64,000 nt of DNA from Chelatococcus caeni (GTDB lineage: Bacteria > Pseudomonadota > Alphaproteobacteria > Rhizobiales > Beijerinckiaceae). Numbering within the stretch: position 1 is the stretch's first letter; the number at the start of each line of letters is the position of its first letter. The DNA lies in NCBI RefSeq assembly GCF_014196925.1, contig NZ_JACIEN010000009.1, positions 1-64,000 on the forward strand. Reading direction: 5' to 3'. Of the stretch, positions 61,232-64,000 are shown one piece after another. The notes below the pieces were generated by a model, which did not search any database, was not told the origin of the DNA, and saw nothing but the letters and a program-made list of their open reading frames with translations. The translations under genes and the position numbers were made by a program.

Positions 61232-62677
61232 TCAGTCTTCGGTATCGGATGACCTTAGCTGATCCGATAGTACATCTTTTAGCAGACCGAGGAAATCGCG
61301 CTGTGCGAGCCCGCACGCGCGATCCGTCAGGAGCGGAATGGGGCTCGACGGCTCGGCGGTGCGGTAGTAGGCGCCGACCGCCTCGATGAGCGTGAGCGCC
61401 TCGCGCCGGCTCGTTGCCGCCGGGTGCGGCCGCGGCCCGCCGGCGTCGTTCACAGGAGAGGATGTTCCGGGAAACGCAACGACTTGCGCCCCCTCCGCGT
61501 CGTCTCCGCGGTCCTCGTCGTCCCGCTCCTGCGGCGGCACGTCCTCCTGCGGATTCCCGCCGTCGGGCACGAGGCCGGCGAGGCGCTCCAGCGGCAGCTC
61601 GAAGACCTGGTGGCTGCCGATGTTGAAGGCTGCCCGGTCGGCGAGGTCCGGCATCAGGATGCGCACCACCTCGGCGAAGGACTTGCCGATCAGTTCCTGG
61701 GCGAGGCCGACGAGGAGGATAGCCGGGTTCGACGGCTCCGCGCGGCGGAAATAGGCGGCGGCGGCCGCGAGGGCGGCTGCGGCGGCCTGCGGCGAGGTGA
61801 TGGTCCCGGCCGCCGGGCGGGGGGACGCGGCCGGCCGCGATGTTTCGGAGAGCATGCCATCGGAGGGCATGGAATCGTGCGGCTCGGCGGGCGGGGCCGA
61901 CCGCGCATCGGGATCCCGCCGGGCCACGGCCTCGTCGAGAAGCTTGAACATGGCGTCTGCCAGAGGCGACAGCCGCTCGAAGCTCACCGCCTCCGCCGCC
62001 CCCGCATTCTCGAGCGTCGCGAGGCGGATGCCCGCGAGTGCCGCCCGCAGGGTGGCAAGGGCATCGCGGGTCGCGACGAGATCGGGCAGCGGCGTCTCGC
62101 TGAAGGCGGCCTCGATCGCGGCGGCGCCGGGCGCGTCCTCGCCCTCGCGCGGCTCGGCGGCGCCGCTCGCGACGAGATGGCCGCGATAGCTGACGGCGCC
62201 GAAGCGCCGGCTGTGGGCGATCGGCACGTGCTGGAGCGGCATGACCACCGTCGGCATGTCGTCGAGGGTCTGCAGCGCCGCGCAGCGCATCGTGAAGTCA
62301 CCGTCTTCCCCGGCGGGATGGACGTCGCCCCAGCGCTCGGCCAGGAGGGCTGCGATGGCGGAGAGACAGCCGGAGAAGCGGCCGAGATCGCGATTGAGGA
62401 CGAGGAGCTTGGCGAGCAGCACGAGAAGGCGCAGGTCGCGCGTGCTCGCGAGCAGGCCGCCGAGCCCGGCGACCTCCGCCGGGATGTCGATGCTCGTCCT
62501 GTCGAAGGGCACGAGCCGCCCCTCGGCGTCATGGCTGAGGAAGGAGGCCGGCAGCAGGCCCTCGACGCGGGCGACGAAGTGCATGTAGTCGGCGTCGCCC
62601 GCGAGCTCAAGGTCCGGCCCGCAGGGCTCATCCTGCGAGACGGGGGTGGTGAGGGCGGCGAAGTCGATCTCCGGCAT
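61232..62677 (-). CDS. tssA: Type VI secretion protein TssA (ImpA family)
   Basis: The 481-residue protein begins with the ImpA N-terminal domain: PVSQDEPCGPDLELAGDADYMHFVARVEG and LAERWGDVHPAGEDGDFTMRCAAL. The C-terminal half has two related segments: AAAYFRRAEPSNPAILLV about residue 325 and VGAYYRTAEPSSPIPLLT about residue 450, joined by an acidic linker rich in Asp and Glu. TssA caps or primes sheath growth. Two copies of the AxxYxRxAEPSxP motif are more than the one usual in the family. The ATG at 62677 was chosen by family start. Confidence 0.9.
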   Translation of the reverse strand: MPEIDFAALTTPVSQDEPCGPDLELAGDADYMHFVARVEGLLPASFLSHDAEGRLVPFDRTSIDIPAEVAGLGGLLASTRDLRLLVLLAKLLVLNRDLGRFSGCLSAIAALLAERWGDVHPAGEDGDFTMRCAALQTLDDMPTVVMPLQHVPIAHSRRFGAVSYRGHLVASGAAEPREGEDAPGAAAIEAAFSETPLPDLVATRDALATLRAALAGIRLATLENAGAAEAVSFERLSPLADAMFKLLDEAVARRDPDARSAPPAEPHDSMPSDGMLSETSRPAASPRPAAGTITSPQAAAAALAAAAAYFRRAEPSNPAILLVGLAQELIGKSFAEVVRILMPDLADRAAFNIGSHQVFELPLERLAGLVPDGGNPQEDVPPQERDDEDRGDDAEGAQVVAFPGTSSPVNDAGGPRPHPAATSRREALTLIEAVGAYYRTAEPSSPIPLLTDRACGLAQRDFLGLLKDVLSDQLRSSDTED

Positions 62678-62727
62678 CGGCGGGTGACGTTCCTTGCGAG
62701 GGGCCGCCGGTATGCCGGAGACCGCGT

Positions 62728-63258
62728 CTAGCGGATCTCCAGGCGCGTCTCGACGCGCCTGTTGGCAGCGTCGAAGGGATTGGCGGTGCGTGGCCGCATC
62801 TTGCCGTAGCCCCTCGCCGTCAACCGCGAGACGTCGATGCCCTTCCCGGTGAGATAGCGCACCACGGAGCTCGCGCGCCGCTCCGACAGGCCGAGGTTGT
62901 ACGCCTCGCTGCCGGTCGCGTCCGTATGCCCCTCGACGAGGAAGGTGGCGGTGGCGAGCCGCTGGTCGGCGAGCGCCTTGGCGAACTCGTCGAGATTGCG
63001 GCGCGCCTCGCGCGTCAGGACGTCGGAGTTGTAGTCGAAGGTGACGACGAGATCGAAGGGCTCCACCACCGGCTTGGCCGGGGCGGACTTGCACTCGGCC
63101 TCGGTGCCGATGCACAGGCCGCGGGTCGCGCCGAGCCCTGATTGCGGCGCGAAGTGCTGGATGATGTCGTTGGCGTTGTAGGCCGTTTGCGCCGTTGCCG
63201 TTTGACAGAGGGGAACAAGCAACGCAAGGGCGAATACTGCAGGGACCTTGTTGCGCAT
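62728..63258 (-). CDS. OmpA-family peptidoglycan-binding protein at head of T6SS operon
   Basis: The 176-residue precursor has a signal peptide (about 1-23, cleavage after ATA) and an OmpA C-terminal domain (about 68-176) with FLVEGHTDATGSEAYNLGLSERRASSVVRYL and the contact residues in the RLTARGYGKMRP segment. Two cysteines in LCIGTEAEC may pair. It should bind peptidoglycan in the periplasm and may anchor the secretion apparatus, in place of a TagL-type protein. It is the first gene of the minus-strand cluster and is divergent from vgrG. Confidence 0.88.
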   Translation of the reverse strand: MRNKVPAVFALALLVPLCQTATAQTAYNANDIIQHFAPQSGLGATRGLCIGTEAECKSAPAKPVVEPFDLVVTFDYNSDVLTREARRNLDEFAKALADQRLATATFLVEGHTDATGSEAYNLGLSERRASSVVRYLTGKGIDVSRLTARGYGKMRPRTANPFDAANRRVETRLEIR

Positions 63259-63355
63259 GGGAGCACACCTGGTCTTTGATTGCTCGACGATGCCCCTATT
63301 TTCCTATACTGTCAAGTTCCGTAAGTGTGCCACAACACGCGTCGAAGGCTGATCC
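63259..63355. promoter_or_regulatory. AT-richer divergent promoter region between OmpA-like gene and vgrG
   Basis: This 97-base gap is less GC-rich than its surroundings. TATACT at 63305-63310 is a good plus-strand -10 candidate for vgrG, with weak TTGCTC 19 bases upstream. On the minus strand TTGACA (63315 to 63310) is a perfect -35 with a weak CATCGT -10 at a 17-base spacing for the OmpA-like gene. The two overlap, so opposing transcription could compete. Start sites are not proven. Confidence 0.4.
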
Positions 63356-64000
63356 ATGAGCACCGATATCAGTCAGGCACGGCGTATTGCTTCCTTCAAG
63401 ACCCCGTTAGGCGACGATGCATTCGTCTTAACTCGCTTCGATGCTCGCGAGGGGCTGAGCGAACTGTTCGAATACAGAATAGATGCTGTGAGTAGCCAGC
63501 GAAGTGCCAATCTCGAACCGCTCCTGGGCGAGAAATGCTCCGTCAGCTTCAAGCTGCGTGACGGCAGCGAGCGGCATTTCAGCGGCATTGCGGCCGAATG
63601 CCAGCGCCTCGACGTGCGCGAGCAGGAGCAGGTCTACCGCTTCGTCCTCAGGCCCTGGCTTTGGCTTCTGTCGCAGAAGGCGACCTGCAGGATCTTCCAC
63701 AAAAAGCGCGCTCCCGAGATCATCTGCGACGTTCTCGACAAGGAGAAGGGCGCCCGCTACGAGCTGCGCCTGTCCGACGACTACCAGCTGATGGATTATT
63801 GCGTCCAATACCGGGAGAGCGACCTCGATTTCGTGCAACGCCTGATGGAGGAGCACGGGATCTATTATTACTTCAAGCATTCGTCAGACGGGCACACGCT
63901 GGTGCTGGCGGATTCCCGCTCGGCGCACGATGAACAGCGCCCCTCGGCGGCGCGTGGCGGAGCGCCCGCCGACGGCGCCTTTCCCTTTCTGCCGCGCGGG
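63356..64000 (+). CDS. vgrG: Type VI secretion spike protein VgrG (TssI), 3' truncated by window
   Basis: The first 215 residues are a VgrG N-terminal gp27-like domain: FVLTRFDAREGLSELFEYRIDAVS, LEPLLGEKCSVSFKLRDG, RHFSGIAAECQ and DYCVQYRESDLDFVQRLMEEHGIYYYF. The frame is open to the window end. The spike caps the Hcp tube and carries effectors. The first 40 codons include TTA, AGA and ATA, rare in neighbours. The ATG at 63356 fits the family start. Confidence 0.95.
   Translation, partial: MSTDISQARRIASFKTPLGDDAFVLTRFDAREGLSELFEYRIDAVSSQRSANLEPLLGEKCSVSFKLRDGSERHFSGIAAECQRLDVREQEQVYRFVLRPWLWLLSQKATCRIFHKKRAPEIICDVLDKEKGARYELRLSDDYQLMDYCVQYRESDLDFVQRLMEEHGIYYYFKHSSDGHTLVLADSRSAHDEQRPSAARGGAPADGAFPFLPRG

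Noticed and set aside
63269-63287. Possible sigma-54 promoter ahead of vgrG (TGG...TTGC)
   Set aside because: The spacing between the GG and GC elements is nine bases rather than ten and the -24 element is poor.

Overview
The window is very GC-rich, densely coded chromosomal DNA that looks alphaproteobacterial, most likely Hyphomicrobiales (Rhizobiales). The basis is the gene families present: IalB-type protein, DUF1176, DUF2231, a CtaG/CopD-like pair beside an aa3-like oxidase, T5SS/PEP-CTERM-associated repeats, caspase-fold proteins with Sel1 repeats, and REP-like hairpin doublets. The species cannot be named from the sequence. I see no rRNA, tRNA, CRISPR array, insertion sequence or prophage.

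Region 1 (1-6860, +) is the end of a nonribosomal peptide operon. It holds a terminal NRPS module (adenylation, carrier and thioesterase; predicted substrate glycine), an HpaB-family flavin hydroxylase, an MbtH-like protein, a cyclic-peptide/siderophore-type ABC exporter and an Sfp-type phosphopantetheinyl transferase. The start of the NRPS lies outside the window. Region 2 (6874-9895) has an SPFH/DUF697/small membrane protein operon (-) and a divergent methyltransferase. Region 3 (9909-15780, mostly -) is an alternative haem-copper oxidase locus: a subunit I/III fusion, subunit II, CtaG, a CopD-like protein, DUF2231 and a periplasmic Cu/Zn superoxide dismutase.

Region 4 (16097-30031) is a catabolic locus for an unknown substrate. 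A minus-strand operon (quinone oxidoreductase, two SDR dehydrogenases, GntR regulator) faces a plus-strand operon encoding a branched-chain-amino-acid-type ABC importer (LivK, LivH, a LivM-LivG fusion, LivF), an atypical shikimate-dehydrogenase-like protein, another SDR, a fused E1 alpha/beta 2-oxoacid dehydrogenase and a GMC flavin oxidoreductase. A candidate GntR operator lies between the two operons.

Region 5 (30154-46799) carries many small secreted or membrane proteins of unknown role. It also holds a sensory group (OmpR-type regulator, haemoglobin-like globin, PAS-PAS hybrid histidine kinase, AraC regulator), a 1366-residue autotransporter built from about 50-residue repeats, an IalB-like protein and a coupled ankyrin/nucleoside-deaminase pair. 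Region 6 (46884-51695) has two convergent caspase-fold (C14) genes, one with Sel1 repeats, around a Gly-rich lipoprotein and a REP-like doublet.

Region 7 (52046-64000) is part of a type VI secretion cluster. On the minus strand the order of transcription is OmpA-like, TssA, TssB, TssC, Hcp, TssE, TssF, TssG, ClpV. VgrG starts divergently and runs off the window. The membrane complex and the remaining baseplate gene (TssJ, K, L, M) are not seen and would have to lie beyond base 64000 or elsewhere.
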